Assembly (NCBI GenBank): GCA_016618085.1
Contig: JABLTG010000040.1
Coordinates: forward strand, 1-64,000
Direction of reading: 5' to 3'
Source: Neovahlkampfia damariscottae
Lineage: Eukaryota > Heterolobosea > Selenaionea > Neovahlkampfiida > Neovahlkampfiidae
DNA length: 64,000 bases
Shown: positions 1 through 10,411 of the stretch, piece by piece
Position numbering within the stretch: position 1 is the first letter of the stretch
How the letters are laid out: each line of letters begins with the position of its first letter
The notes under the pieces: model-generated
What the model was told of the DNA's origin: nothing
Database searches by the model: none
Seen by the model: the letters and a program-made list of their open reading frames with translations, nothing else
Made by a program: the position numbers and the translations under genes

Positions 1-424
1 GCATTTCATAAAAGTGTTTCCAAAGATCTTTGTGAAAATAATGATGAAATTTTGATTTCAAAATTTCCAGTCAAAGGAATGATTAAAAAATGGGAAAGAA
101 AAATTCATAGTACAACAGTGAGAAAAAATGCTTCATTGGTCTCATTTTCAATTTCGTCAAACACTAAAACATCTTGCTCAAAAAGATTCTGTTCAAGTAC
201 ATGAAGTTTCAGAACATTATACCAGTTGTACATGTGGATCATGTGGAAAAATAGATTGGAAACTTGGAAAAAAAGATCATTTTAATTGTAAATATTGTAA
301 TTTTTCTCTTCCAAGAGATTATAATGGAGCAAGAAATATATTTCTGATGAATATACAAAATTTTATTGGAAATCCAAAAACTGTCAGTACTGCTGGCGAC
401 GGTCCTATCCGAAAGAAACCTTGA
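1..424 (+). CDS. Fanzor (TnpB-like RNA-guided nuclease), C-terminal fragment
   Basis: C-terminal part of an OrfB/TnpB-like protein of the eukaryotic Fanzor group; the 5' part lies outside the window. Seen: MLHWSHFQFRQ, then a four-Cys zinc ribbon (CTCGSCG about 25 residues before FNCKYC), then RDYNGARNI, which holds the last RuvC Asp of the family. From known biology, these proteins are RNA-guided DNA nucleases carried by transposons. The reading frame from base 1 (ending ...ERKIHSTTVRK) joins the MLHWSHF frame only if one A is dropped from the A-run at about 123-128. The copy is therefore either decayed or carries a homopolymer base-call error. The tail (TVSTAGDGPIRKKP) is more GC-rich than its surroundings, as expected if the guide RNA overlaps the gene end. 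Family call is firm; activity is unknown. Confidence 0.85.
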
Positions 425-455
425 TTTTAATGTCTGGTCTGATTAATCAGAATGA
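378..455 (+). ncRNA. Candidate Fanzor guide-RNA / element-end region
   Basis: In TnpB and Fanzor elements the guide (omega) RNA starts in or just after the 3' end of the nuclease gene. Here the last 40 bases of the ORF are clearly GC-richer than the flanks. They are followed at 439-450 by a perfect 12-bp palindrome, CTGATTAATCAG. No scaffold or terminal repeat can be proven without other copies of the element. This is an inference from position and composition only. Confidence 0.25.
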
Positions 456-653
456 ACGGAAAAGTCAGTTTTAAGATAGCGGAGATATTAAATACAACCA
501 AATGATTGGTCATTTCAAATTATGGTATGAATACGAGTTATTCTATACAAAAAATACCTTTTAGACTGAGAGGTTTTTTTGAACCAAAAATATAGCAAAT
601 TGGCCAATTATCATCGTTTTCAAAGTGAAAAAATCTTTATTAGGACAATTGAA

Positions 654-660
654 CCAATCA
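654..660 (+). promoter_or_regulatory. CCAATCA box before the C2-cyclophilin gene
   Basis: CCAATCA about 40 bp upstream of the start codon at 698. The same core, in either orientation, precedes almost every gene in the window. Confidence 0.5.
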
Positions 661-697
661 AATTGAAAGAACATCAACTTTGGATTACCAACTCCAC

Positions 698-2204
698 ATG
701 AGTTTAATATTGAATTTTACAGTCATGGAAGGAAAAGATATGCCAGCCATGGATTTTGGTGGTAAATCAGATTTATATGTGGTTTCAAAACTTGGACCAA
801 ACAACCACAAAACCAAAGTCATAAAAAAATCACTCAGACCAATTTGGAATGAAAAATTTCAACTATCTTTCAATAATATGAATGATGATGTTATTTTTGA
901 AGTCTATGGTATTATTATTTCGTTTTAAAACTTCAGACTGGGATTTGATGGGAAAACATGATTCTGCAGGTAAAACTTCAATTCCAGTTTCAAAATTACA
1001 AAACGGAAAAAAATGATTTATGGTTAACATTGCCTCCAATTAGAAATACAAATCCTGAGATTCATGTAGTTTTGCAATTTGCACCTTCAATTCGTTTAAA
1101 GGTTTGTGAAGGAAAAGATTTACCAGCAATGGATATTGGTATGTCTTTGAAAGCTTTTTTTTAATTGTCTTAAGGTCGTACAAGTGATCCTTTTGTTGAA
1201 ATTTGTTTTGGAAAAGAAAAAAAAAAAACTAAAATAGTTAAAGAAACACTAAATCCACAGTGGAATGAAACATTTGATTTTCAGGTTAAAGACATGTCAG
1301 CTCCGATATTTTTTCATGGTATTCTTGATTATTTTTTTTTAATTCGAAATTTTTCTTCAGTTTATGACTGGGATTTGTTAAGTTGCAAAGACAAAATGGG
1401 ACAAGTTTTGATCACATTGACAAGTTTAAAAGCTGGTTTAAACAAAGATTTATGGTTACCTCTAGAAAAAGGAGGTGCTTTAAGAGTTGAAATTGAAGCA
1501 ATTGGATTTGGTTCCATACAACAAAATCAACAAGAAAAACAAGAAAGTTCTGATCAACAACCAATGTTTGGAAATCAGAAATCATTTGAAGAACAACAAA
1601 GATCAATAGTAAAAGAACCAAAAACAAAATTTGATGACTTACTTGCTAAAATTAAAAATATTGAAGATTATAAATCATATATTAGAATCCGCACTAATTT
1701 TGGAAATTTGAACTTTGAAATTTCTGTCTCAAAGGCCCCAATTGCCAGTTTAAACTTTATAAGATTGTGCAAACAGAAAATTTATGATAACTCTATCATT
1801 CACCGAATCATACCAGGATTTATGATGGAAGTAAGTCAAGAAAAAAAAAATTAATTTTTTCAAAGGGTGGAAAAATACCTTCGGACTGTGTTTATCAAAA
1901 ACCATTTCCAAATGGGACAAATGAAAATATACAATTTGAATCAGAAAGATTTTTACTTGGAATGATGAACACAGCACCAACAGATGTAGCCAAATTTAAT
2001 AGAATAACTTCTTTTTAGTTTTTTGTGACATTTGCACCTTTGAATCATTTAGATGATAAATATTCTTGTTTTGGTAGATTAGTTGGAACACAAATTTTAA
2101 AACAAATGGAATCTGAAGAAAGAACTGAAAGTGATAAACCTTTGAAAGATATCATTATTTTGAATACAATTATTTATTTAGATCCTTTTAGAAACTTTGA
2201 ATAA
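698..2204 (+). CDS. C2-C2-cyclophilin fusion protein
   Basis: Two C2 domains followed by a cyclophilin-type peptidyl-prolyl isomerase domain, about 443 residues. C2 domain one begins MSLILNFTVMEGKDMPAMDF and domain two LKVCEGKDLPAMDIG. The cyclophilin part has FGNLNFEISVSKAP, IIHRIIPGFMMEGG and FFVTFAPLNHLDDKYSCFGRL. Five short GT-AG introns give a continuous protein: 909-936 (28 nt), 1139-1174, 1319-1360, 1831-1865 and 1986-2018. Between the first C2 domain and NDLWLTLPP the frame needs one A fewer in the A7 run near 1005-1011. C2 domains bind membranes, often with calcium, so the protein may bring a prolyl isomerase to membranes (inference). The ATG at 698 is chosen because it opens the first C2 strand. 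Confidence 0.85.
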
Positions 2205-2299
2205 AATGAACTAATCAATAAAACTTTATCACTTTTTTTATTTGAATGGACACATTTTTTGAACTTATTAACCATTGGTTAACACATCGAAAATTAAAA

Positions 2300-3130
2300 A
2301 TGAGTCGACATTCCAAAAGTGTGAATGCAAAACCATATTTTTCACATGCAGAAAGAAAAAAATTAACCGAATACGGAACACAAAGTCAAAGAGTAACTAA
2401 AGATTCATTTTTAGAATTTGGAGATTGTGGTTTATGTTTAAAACAAGCTAGAAATGCAGTGGTCACACCTCATGGTTACATTTATTGTAAAGAATGTATT
2501 TTAGAGAATATTCTAAAACAAAAAAAAGAAATAAAAAAAAAACAACAACAAACTGAATTGGAAAAGAAACATGAAGAATTAGAAAAAAAATTAAAAGAGA
2601 AAGAAGAATTAGAAAAGAAAAAAAAAGAATTTGATAAAATAACAAACTATACTAGCCAAAATGAAACAAAAGAATCTGATAGAATTTCATCAGTTTCTTC
2701 TTCAAATTTTTGGATTCCTTCAAAAACACCTCAAGAAGATAAAACTGAAAAAATCAAAGAAAAAAAAGAGATTTTAGATCCATCATGTTCAAAACCTATT
2801 AAAATCAAACAATTAATTGAGGTTGAATTTCAACAAGTTAAAGCAGATAAAGAAGAAAATTCTTATAAAAAAAAGTTTGAATGTCCTTGTTGCAGAAAAA
2901 CATTTGAAGGAGGTTTAAAAGGTTCAATTTTAAAAACATGTGGTCATACAATTTGTTCATCATGTTTTAAAAAATTTACTTCAAAAGATTTGACGTGTTT
3001 GGTTTGTTCGAAAAAATTAAAAACTTCAAAAGATGTTATTGAAGTTCAAGCTAATTTTACCTCTTTTGCTTCGAGTGCAGGTGAAAAATCAGAAGCTAAA
3101 CATTGGGAACCTCAAATAATGTATTCATAA
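2300..3130 (+). CDS. NOSIP: NOSIP-like RING/U-box E3 ubiquitin ligase
   Basis: Resembles nitric-oxide-synthase-interacting protein. The N-terminus is MSRHSKSVNAKPYFSHAERK with YGTQSQR. A split U-box half follows (CGLCLKQARNAVVTPHGYIY), then a Lys/Glu-rich coiled coil at about residues 75-120. The C-terminal RING-like half has CPCCRKTF, CGHTICSSC and CLVCSK. Family members are nuclear E3 ligases linked to splicing complexes. An upstream in-frame TTG is not used: the conserved start MSRH lies at the ATG at 2300, with an ATTGG box at 2274. Single exon, 276 residues. Confidence 0.85.
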   Translation: MSRHSKSVNAKPYFSHAERKKLTEYGTQSQRVTKDSFLEFGDCGLCLKQARNAVVTPHGYIYCKECILENILKQKKEIKKKQQQTELEKKHEELEKKLKEKEELEKKKKEFDKITNYTSQNETKESDRISSVSSSNFWIPSKTPQEDKTEKIKEKKEILDPSCSKPIKIKQLIEVEFQQVKADKEENSYKKKFECPCCRKTFEGGLKGSILKTCGHTICSSCFKKFTSKDLTCLVCSKKLKTSKDVIEVQANFTSFASSAGEKSEAKHWEPQIMYS

Positions 3131-3160
3131 AAATTTTATTCCTTTTTTGCTCCTGTTTTT

Positions 3161-3536
3161 TTATTTTAATTTTGAAAATAATTCATCTGCTGCCTATTAA
3201 ATTATAATTAAAATTTTGTTTGAAACTTACACAATGAGCAATACAACCTTTGAAATCTGTGTACCATGAATGACAATGTGTACCTTCTGGTAAAAGTTTT
3301 ATACGTTCAGCACAAGCCAAATATTCTTTGAATTCAGTTTCACAATGATGTTCACAATGATGGTCAACAGCAATTTTTGGATCAACAAGTTCTTCTTCAT
3401 CATCTTCGTCGTCTTCATCTTCATCTTCATCTTCTTCTTCTTGAGGTGTATCTACATCTTCTTCTTCTTCTTCCTCAGCTTTGAATTTAAACTTTGAAAA
3501 GAAACTGTTTTCAGTTTTGAACATAATGCGAAACAT
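3161..3536 (-). CDS. QCR6: Mitochondrial complex III hinge protein (QCR6/UQCRH)
   Basis: Small acidic subunit of the cytochrome bc1 complex that bridges cytochrome c1 and cytochrome c. The chain is MFRIMFKTENSF, a long run of Glu/Asp, then DPKIAVDHHCEHHCETEF and CIAHC. After a 37-nt intron (3194-3230) it ends AADELFSKLK. The paired Cys residues that form the hinge helical hairpin are present. 112 residues. It is divergent to VMA21 and shares a 60-bp promoter holding two TGATTGG boxes. Confidence 0.85.
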
Positions 3537-3555
3537 TTTTTGTTAACTATTCTGT

Positions 3556-3587
3556 TGATTGGTCAATTAGAAAATAAAACTGATTGG
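3556..3587. promoter_or_regulatory. Divergent promoter with two TGATTGG boxes (QCR6 / VMA21)
   Basis: TGATTGG occurs at 3556-3562 and again at 3581-3587, between start codons at 3536 (minus) and 3597 (plus). The spacer is only 60 bp, so both genes must be driven from it. The motif is the CCAAT box bound by NF-Y in other eukaryotes; its use here is inferred. Confidence 0.55.
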
Positions 3588-3596
3588 ATAAAAAAA

Positions 3597-4060
3597 ATGA
3601 ACAAAATTAAAGAAATTGAGAATGAAAATGCAACAGAAGTAAAAAATGAAGAAATAAAAAAAGAACCACCTAAAATTAATACATCGATCAATGGGTTTTT
3701 TGACACTTTATCGTAAAAATTAACAAAAATATTTTAAAACTGCAAAGCAAACCTGAAAATGGAACAGTAAAAAGTAAGTTGGTAAAAACAACTGCTATTA
3801 TGTTTTCTGTTCCTTTTATTGTTTATTTTTTTTGTTTTCATCAACTTTTTGACGGTAAATTTTTTTTAAAATTGAAAAAATTAGGATTAATTGTAAATTA
3901 TGATTTGAATACAAGAATGTTTTGGAGTGCTATTTGTTCTGTTGTCACAGTTCAAATCATATTAATTTGGTTTATCATTACGGCCATTGAAGAATCCAAA
4001 GAGGAAGATGTCAAAACTGATAAATTGTTCAAAGATGAAATATCAAAAAAGAATGAATAA
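3597..4060 (+). CDS. VMA21: V-ATPase assembly factor VMA21
   Basis: Two-pass ER membrane protein that helps assemble the V0 sector of the vacuolar ATPase. An acidic N-terminus is split by a 35-nt intron (3713-3747). Helix one is KTTAIMFSVPFIVYFFC and helix two is ICSVVTVQIILIWFIITAI, joined by a short loop, with a charged tail ending ISKKNE. 142 residues. The V-ATPase a subunit of the same complex lies at 41024-43734. The stop lies only 11 bp from the stop of the convergent flotillin gene. Confidence 0.75.
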
Positions 4061-4071
4061 AAATAAAGTTA

Positions 4072-6203
4072 TCATTTTTGGTTATTATTAGTGGATGATA
4101 CATCTTTGATTTCATTTGTCGAATTTTTCTTTTCAGAACTTGATTTGACATTCAAATGACCACCTAAAAATGATTTCATATCAACACCTGCAACATCTGT
4201 CATCATTGAATGCAATGGTGGTAAACTTGTTGCAATATCTTTAATGAAATTGCTGGTTGAATTTTTTCCTTCTTTTCCATTTCCATTTTCCCAAATTGTA
4301 ATGTTATCAAATTTGATATTTGAAATTGCTTGTGCTGATGTTTTAGCTAATTCTTCAACATGGTCTAGCATTAAAATATTTGCTGCTTCTCTTGATCCAC
4401 CACATTTTTCGATCAATAATCCAAGACCTTTCGCTCTTGCTTCAAGGAATAGATATTCACCTTTCGCTTTTGCTTCCATTTCAAGTAAATCTGCTTTTGA
4501 TTTCGCTTCTGCTTCAATAATAATTTTTTCTGCATTTGCTTGAGCTTCAATTAATATTTTTTGTTTCAAAGCTTCTGCAGGTCCAATAGTTTTAGCTAAT
4601 TCTTCTTGTTTAATTTGTTCTTGAATTGCTTCAAATGCTTTCTTTTTAGCAATAGCTTCTGCTTCAATAACCTTTTGTTCTGCTTCTTTCTTCCTTTTTT
4701 GGGTCATTTCATAAGCCTCGGTTTCTACAATTTCAAGTTCTGCTTTTGATTTTTGAATAAATTGATTTGCAAGATTTTCTCCTTCAACAGCATCTGCATT
4801 TGATTTTGAAATGGAAATTCTCATATCACGTTCTTGTTGAGCGATTGTTTGTTCTTTTTCAATGGATGCTTTTGAAATTGCAATTTCTTTAAAAGAATTA
4901 GAATTTCAACTCACTTTAATTCTTACCTTGTTTTGTCATTGTAATAGATTTGGAAATTTCTAAATCTCTTTTTTGTTCATTAATTCTTTTTTCTTGTTCT
5001 GTCAAAGATTGATTTTTTCCAATATTCTTTTCTGATTCTGCTTTTGCATTCGCTATTTCTAAATCTCTTTGTTTTTCAGCAATAATTTTTTCTTGATCAA
5101 ATTTTGCAGTTGTAACACCAATTTCTTGTTGAGATTTTGCCAAAGCAATTGAAATTTCCATTTCTTTTTGTTGTTCTGTCATTGTTTGTTCTTGTAACAT
5201 TTTTGCTTGATTTATACCAATTTCTTTTTCAGCAGTCGCTTTTGAAATATTAATTTTCATTATTTTTTCTTGTTCTGTAATGAAGGTTTCTTGATCTAAT
5301 TCAGCCAGTCTAACACCTTTTGCTCTTTCAGATCTTTCTTTTGAGACTATAATATCTCTTTCTCTAATTTCTTTTGCTTCACCAATAGAACCTTCTTTTT
5401 CTCTTTCAGCGACTTCAACTCTGGCTTGTTGTACCGCTTCAGCAGCTGCTCTTTTCCCTAAAGCAGCAATAACACCAGATTCATCAGTTACATCCGTAAA
5501 ATTGACATTAATTAATTGAAGACCTTTTTGGATTGAGTAAAGTTAATCTTTTGTTACCTAATTTATGTAATTCCTTTTCAACACTTGCTTCAACATTTTC
5601 TGTAAACAAATGACGATCTCCATTGATTTGTTCAATTGACATACTTGCAATTACATCCCTTAATTGACCATAAATGATTTCTTCAGCTTGATATTTCAAT
5701 TCATCAACAGATAATTCAAGTATTCTTTCAGCAGCATTTGCCATTAATTCTTCAGATGTTCCAACAGCAACTGTAAAAACTGAAGGTACATTTACTCTTA
5801 ATTTATGCAAGGATAATGTATTGGCTAAATTAATTTCAATTTGTACAGGTGTTAAATTTAAAAATCTGTAGTCTTGAAATATTGGTAAAACGAATGCACC
5901 ACCTCCATGAATCGTTCTTATTTTTTTATTTCCACCAAAAATAACAAGTACTTTGTTTGGAGGACATCTGATATAACGTGAAGCATATAAAGCAGTACTA
6001 CCAAAACCTAATGAAAGAATAGTTCCACCTATAATCAAATAAGCATCAATTCCAGCCATCATTAGTTTCTTTTCTTTTTTATTTTCTGAATCATCCAAGT
6101 TAACTTTTTTCAATTTTTTTTGAACAGCGTAAGATGTTGCTAATACACCTGAAATACCAACAGCTTTCCAAAAATTCTTTTTTAGTTTTAACATGTTTCT
6201 CAA
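4072..6203 (-). CDS. Flotillin-like SPFH/band-7 scaffold protein, extended coiled coil
   Basis: Three exons (introns 4887-4926 and 5524-5557) encode about 685 residues. An N-terminal basic segment and a hydrophobic stretch (AYLIIGGTILSLGFGSTALY) precede the SPFH domain, which has RCPPNKVLVIFGG and VDELKYQAEEIIYGQLRDVI. A very long Ala/Glu-rich coiled coil follows, typical of flotillins. The C-terminal part holds GPAEALKQKILIEA and IWENGNGKEG. Known flotillins are about 430 residues; here the coiled coil is expanded by repeats of the type EKQRDLEIANAKAESEKNIG. Flotillins scaffold membrane microdomains and endocytosis. The precise cargo is unknown. Confidence 0.85.
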
Positions 6204-6287
6204 CTGAAACGACTTGGTTTTTTCAAAATGAAATGATTGGTTGAGATCAGCCTCTTGAAAATTACTGAATTTCTAAAAATTAAAAGT

Positions 6288-7550
6288 TTAACTACAAAAT
6301 TTTATTTCAACATCAGTTAAATATTCAAAAGTTGATTTTTTAATTTTAAATTGATCATCAAATAAATTTAATCGATGAGCACAAGTACAACAACATTCTT
6401 TTCCTTCTGCTTTTTGATTTAAAATATTATTCAAACATCTATAAACAGCTTGAACTTCGTCTTCATTGAATGTACTTAAGACATGTGGAAAAATATTTTC
6501 CGAATGTATATTTAAAAATTTTTGAGTGATATATTTAATAGAACGTTTTGTATCATTTCCGTATTGAAAATCTTCCCATCCAAAATGTTTTAAAGGATGT
6601 TTTTCCAAACATTCAGGTAAAAAATCAGCCTTATTGAATAATAGAGCAATAGGAACTTCTGTATCTTTATACAAATTGACGACTTGTTGATAGACATTTA
6701 AATCTTCAACTAATCTATTTGTATGATCATCTTCATAACAACGACGATGATAATGACATAAATTAACTAAATTAATAGCCATATTTGCATCATCGACAAC
6801 ATATTGCCATTTTTGTCTTTCACATCTTTGTCCTCCAGTCAAAATTATTCTAAGAAGTTAGTATTTTAATTGGTTCATTTTTTTTTTACTTTATTATTTC
6901 ATTTCTAACATGATATTCGGAATCTACAAGTCCAGTTGTTTTAATTCTTGAACATAAAATATCATGAAATGTTGGTATATAGTTTAAATTCATAATTCTT
7001 TTTAAATTATCTTTAAAAAAATTCATTCCTTCAAAAACATCTATTTCGTTTTGATAAGTCAAAAAAAGATCTAAAAAGATTTCATTTTCCCATATTTCGA
7101 ATAATTCTTTGACAAATTCGGGATAAAGTGTATAATATTCTAAATTTAAAATTGTTTCACTATCCATATTCGCTATTTTTCTTTTTTCAATATCATTAGT
7201 TTTTTGTTTTTTTTTATTTACCCTTCTCCAAGTTTTCCTATGTCTAGATTTTGTTTTTTGCACCAACGGAGAAATTTATAAGTAATTTTGTAAATGTTTT
7301 CTTGAATTATTGAACGATAGAGCTGTTTTTCTTCTGTTGAATATTCGGAACCTTTAAGGAGTTTTTTAAGTTGTTTGTACATGGTATATTTTCCTGATTC
7401 TCCTGCTCCTAAAAGTAAAAAAGTTTTTTTTTTGAGGTCAGCAGGAGGAAGAAAAGTTTCTTCTTCCTCTTCGTGTTCAATTACACAACGACTCTGAATT
7501 TGTCTTCTCAGTGAAAGTTGACGTGATAATTTGGAAGAATCATTTCCCAT
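6288..7550 (-). CDS. Divergent heterotrimeric G-protein alpha subunit
   Basis: Three exons (introns 6850-6889 and 7181-7221) encode 393 residues. The ATG at 7550 gives MGNDSSK, a myristoylation-type N-terminus. The P-loop GAGESGKYT is at residues 48-56, switch I is RIKTTGLVDSEY, then LTGGQRCERQKW, NKAD and TCAHR. Compared with canonical G-alpha (GAGESGKST, DVGGQR), the Mg-binding Ser is Tyr55 and the switch II Asp is missing. NKxD, the switch I Thr and the catalytic Gln remain. It may bind nucleotide weakly or without Mg. The switch II break coincides with an exon junction, but no other splice restores Asp. Confidence 0.85.
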
Positions 7551-8103
7551 GACGAAGCGTTTAGTTTGATCTTGTTGTGAAAAAAAAATGCCCAATCAAA
7601 ACCCAATTTAACTCCTAATTTACGGAAAGTGAAAATTCCATTTTTGAGATTTTTCAAAAAGATTTATCCATCTTGGGTAATTTGTACTACCAAATCAGTG
7701 ATTTTCAGTCCTTTTTTTGAATTCTGTCAAATACAAGACCATCTTCCTGTCTAAAAGAATCACTTTTGTGCTTCTTTAATGGAATGAGACTTATGAGACA
7801 TGTTTCATAACAGAAAGTGGATTCCTTTTTTTAGAAGAAAGCACTCTTGTGTTTCAAAGAAAAAACTGTTGAAAAATCAATGGCTCTGAACAGAAGAAGA
7901 ATATGGTATTCAATTTTTATCATTATTCGTTTGTTGAACAATCAAATTCTTTGTTTGTACATTTTGATTTTTAATAGGAATCAAAGATCTCCATTTATCT
8001 GATTCTTTACGAACTCTAAGACAAAATTTTCATTGAAATAGGTTTTATCTCCATTGGATTTGTATAAATTATGTCATTCTAGATTTTCTTTCAAAATCAG
8101 CCA
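7551..8103. other. Divergent spacer between G-alpha and EF-hand genes
   Basis: About 550 bp. It holds a CCAATCA box (7592-7598) for the G-alpha gene and ATTGG/CCAAT sites near 8053 and 8101 for the EF-hand gene. A short plus-strand ORF start (MALNRRRIW at 7881) is followed by a possible splice to IKDLHLSDSLRTL. It looks faintly like the first residues of a ubiquitin-conjugating enzyme but ends at once. No gene is called. Confidence 0.3.
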
Positions 8104-8697
8104 ATGGGAAACAAAGAAGGAAAGTCGTTGGAACAAACAAACATCAATGCTCAAAGCATGACAAAAGGTTCATTAGCAAAATAGTAAGGGATTCACATAA
8201 TTAATAATAAAAACAGCAAAAAGATGTGGTTTTCAATTGGAAAAGACGGAAAATTAGACCCTGAACAATTTTGTGACTTTTTTCAACTTTTTGCACCAGA
8301 CCAAAAAGACCCAGAACTTTACTCTGAAAATATATTCAGAGGTATTGACAGAGATCAAAATGGAGTTTTAACTTATGAAGAATTTATTTTATTTTTGACT
8401 ATAATGGATGAAAAAGCAGACCCTGAAGATATTATAGAAATTGTTTTTGCTTTATATGATGATGATGGAAATGGTCATATTAATAAAGAAGAAATTGTTA
8501 ATACTTTAACAGAAATTTATAATATGAATGGAAGTGATATTAAGTCACAAGAATTAAAAGATAAAATTCAAACCCAAGCAACTGATATTCTCACAAAATG
8601 TGATGAATCTAAGGATGGTTATATTTCAAAAGATGAAATGTTAAAAGTTTTAAAAACTGATCGTAGTTTACTTCTTGGAGGATTTGAAAAAAAATAA
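8104..8697 (+). CDS. EF-hand calcium sensor, neuronal-calcium-sensor/calcineurin-B type
   Basis: Two exons (intron 8184-8216, 33 nt) encode 186 residues. The N-terminus MGNKEGKS fits N-myristoylation. EF-hand 1 is degenerate (GKDGKLDPEQF). EF-hands 2 to 4 have acidic loops starting DRDQNGVLTYEEF, DDDGNGHINKEEI and DESKDGYISKDEM. This layout is that of recoverin/NCS-1-type sensors, which move to membranes on binding calcium. The initiating ATG lies inside CCAATGGG. The stop is 13 bp from the convergent ENPP gene stop. Confidence 0.8.
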
Positions 8698-8710
8698 AAT
8701 GTTTTATTTA

Positions 8711-10301
8711 TCAAAATCCGTATTTTTTAAGATGAGGTGACCAATCTAATGTTCCATTATTAGGAGCTCCATTTTCAATATTTAATAATTTTATCATTAG
8801 ATTATAAACTTCAATATTTACAAATGGTTCAATTTTTGATTGAACAATTGAAGGACCAAAAGCAAAGAAAATTGAATTCATATCAGGTTCAATATTATCA
8901 TAGCCATGATTACCAGGACTATATGGATGTGTTATATTCCTGTCAGTTGTCAATAATGTTCCTAATTTTCCAACACAAAAGATATCTGATGTTCTAACTA
9001 AAATCAAAATTATGAGAAAATTTGGAATTTAAAAATACCTGTGTTATTGATAAACCAATGATTAGGCATATCTAATTTATCATAACAATCCATTTCATTC
9101 GATTTTTTTAATTCTTCTAATATTTTTGATCTATCATTTTGTTGTTTTGGCTGAATATTTAAACTAACTTGAGGATAAATAGTTCTTGGATTCCATTGAT
9201 AAAAATCAATTCGATCAAAGAAATTCGAAACTATTTCATCCAAAAAAATGATTTTTTTCTTTTCTGTCATTCCGTGATCACTTGTAATTACAATATTAAA
9301 ATCATCCAACATTTTTCTTTTCTCCAAACCATAAAGTAATTGCTCTAAAACTAAATCTGCATTTTTAAGTTCTATTTGAACTTCTGTTGAATTAGGTCCA
9401 TGTCTGTGACCCATATCATCAATACGTTGAAAATAACCTTGAATCAATCTTGGTTTTTCTGGATGATCAATAAATTTAAATAATTCATCTAATCTCCATT
9501 GATTTGTTTTATCGTTAGAAAATTTGTGATAAAAATTTGGTCGAATTCCTTTAATTTTAACTTCACTACCAGGCCAAAAAACAATTCCAGATTTAATATC
9601 ATTTTTTGCAGCTGTTACCCTTTAAAAAGTTATTTTTTGAATATAATTACCATATTGGTTCTCCTTCCCACCATACTGGATCCATTGAATCTCTCATTGT
9701 AAAAGTTCTATTCAACACTGGATCAAACATCTATTTTTGTGTTAAATTTTCTTTTTTTAGTTTACATAATTTCCTATAATTCCATTTGATTCAGAATATA
9801 AACCAGTAACCACTGAGTAATGATTTACAAAACTAAACATTCAGATTTGATTATTTTTTTTTTACGTTTTCGATGGAAAAATTGGTGACATGTGAGGAGT
9901 TGAAATACCTTCTCTTTGAACTTTTTTGAAAGTTTTTAATAGATGTGGATAATTCTCTAAATAATGAGCAGCAAATCCATCAAATGAAAGTAAAATTAAT
10001 CTTTTTCTTGGAGCAGCTTGTGAAAAAAAAAATTAATGTGTCAAAAATAATCAAACGTTCATAAAATACTGAAATGATCACTAATGTTGAAATAATGGCA
10101 ACTGCTGTCAAAGAAGCAATTAAAATGATGAGAAATCTAAAAATGTTTTTTCTAAGAACAGAAGAAGATACTTCCATGTCTGCCATTGAAGAATATTCAT
10201 CTTCAAAAATAAGAAACAAATTTGAATTTACTTATTTCTTTTTCTGTCTCTTCCATAAACCTAATTCTGTCTTCATCTTCTCTAACTTCATCAGCCAACA
10301 T
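8711..10301 (-). CDS. ENPP-type ectonucleotide pyrophosphatase/phosphodiesterase
   Basis: Seven exons (introns 8998-9038, 9620-9650, 9731-9765, 9833-9865, 10017-10056, 10201-10231) give 459 residues in a continuous frame. It is a type II membrane protein: a short acidic tail, then FRFLIILIASLTAVAIISTL, then the catalytic domain. Metal and catalytic residues are visible: SFDGF, PSKTF (nucleophile Thr), NHYSVVTGLYSESNGI, DDMGHRHG and SDHGMTE. Such enzymes cleave nucleotide or lipid phosphodiesters outside the cell or in endomembranes. Substrate is not predictable. The donor of the intron after the membrane span (GTTTGA) is the least certain. Confidence 0.85.
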
Positions 10302-10411
10302 GACAAATTAAAATAAGAAAAGTTTGATTGGCGGAAAATTTATTTTAGAAGGTTCTTGAATAAAAAAAAATTTCAAGTTCAGCAAACTCATTTCCAACAT
10401 CTGTATAGAAC

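Noticed and set aside
7881-8030. Start of a ubiquitin-conjugating enzyme (MALNRRRIW)
   Set aside because: The frame ends within a few codons and no UBC core or active-site Cys follows; resemblance is too short.
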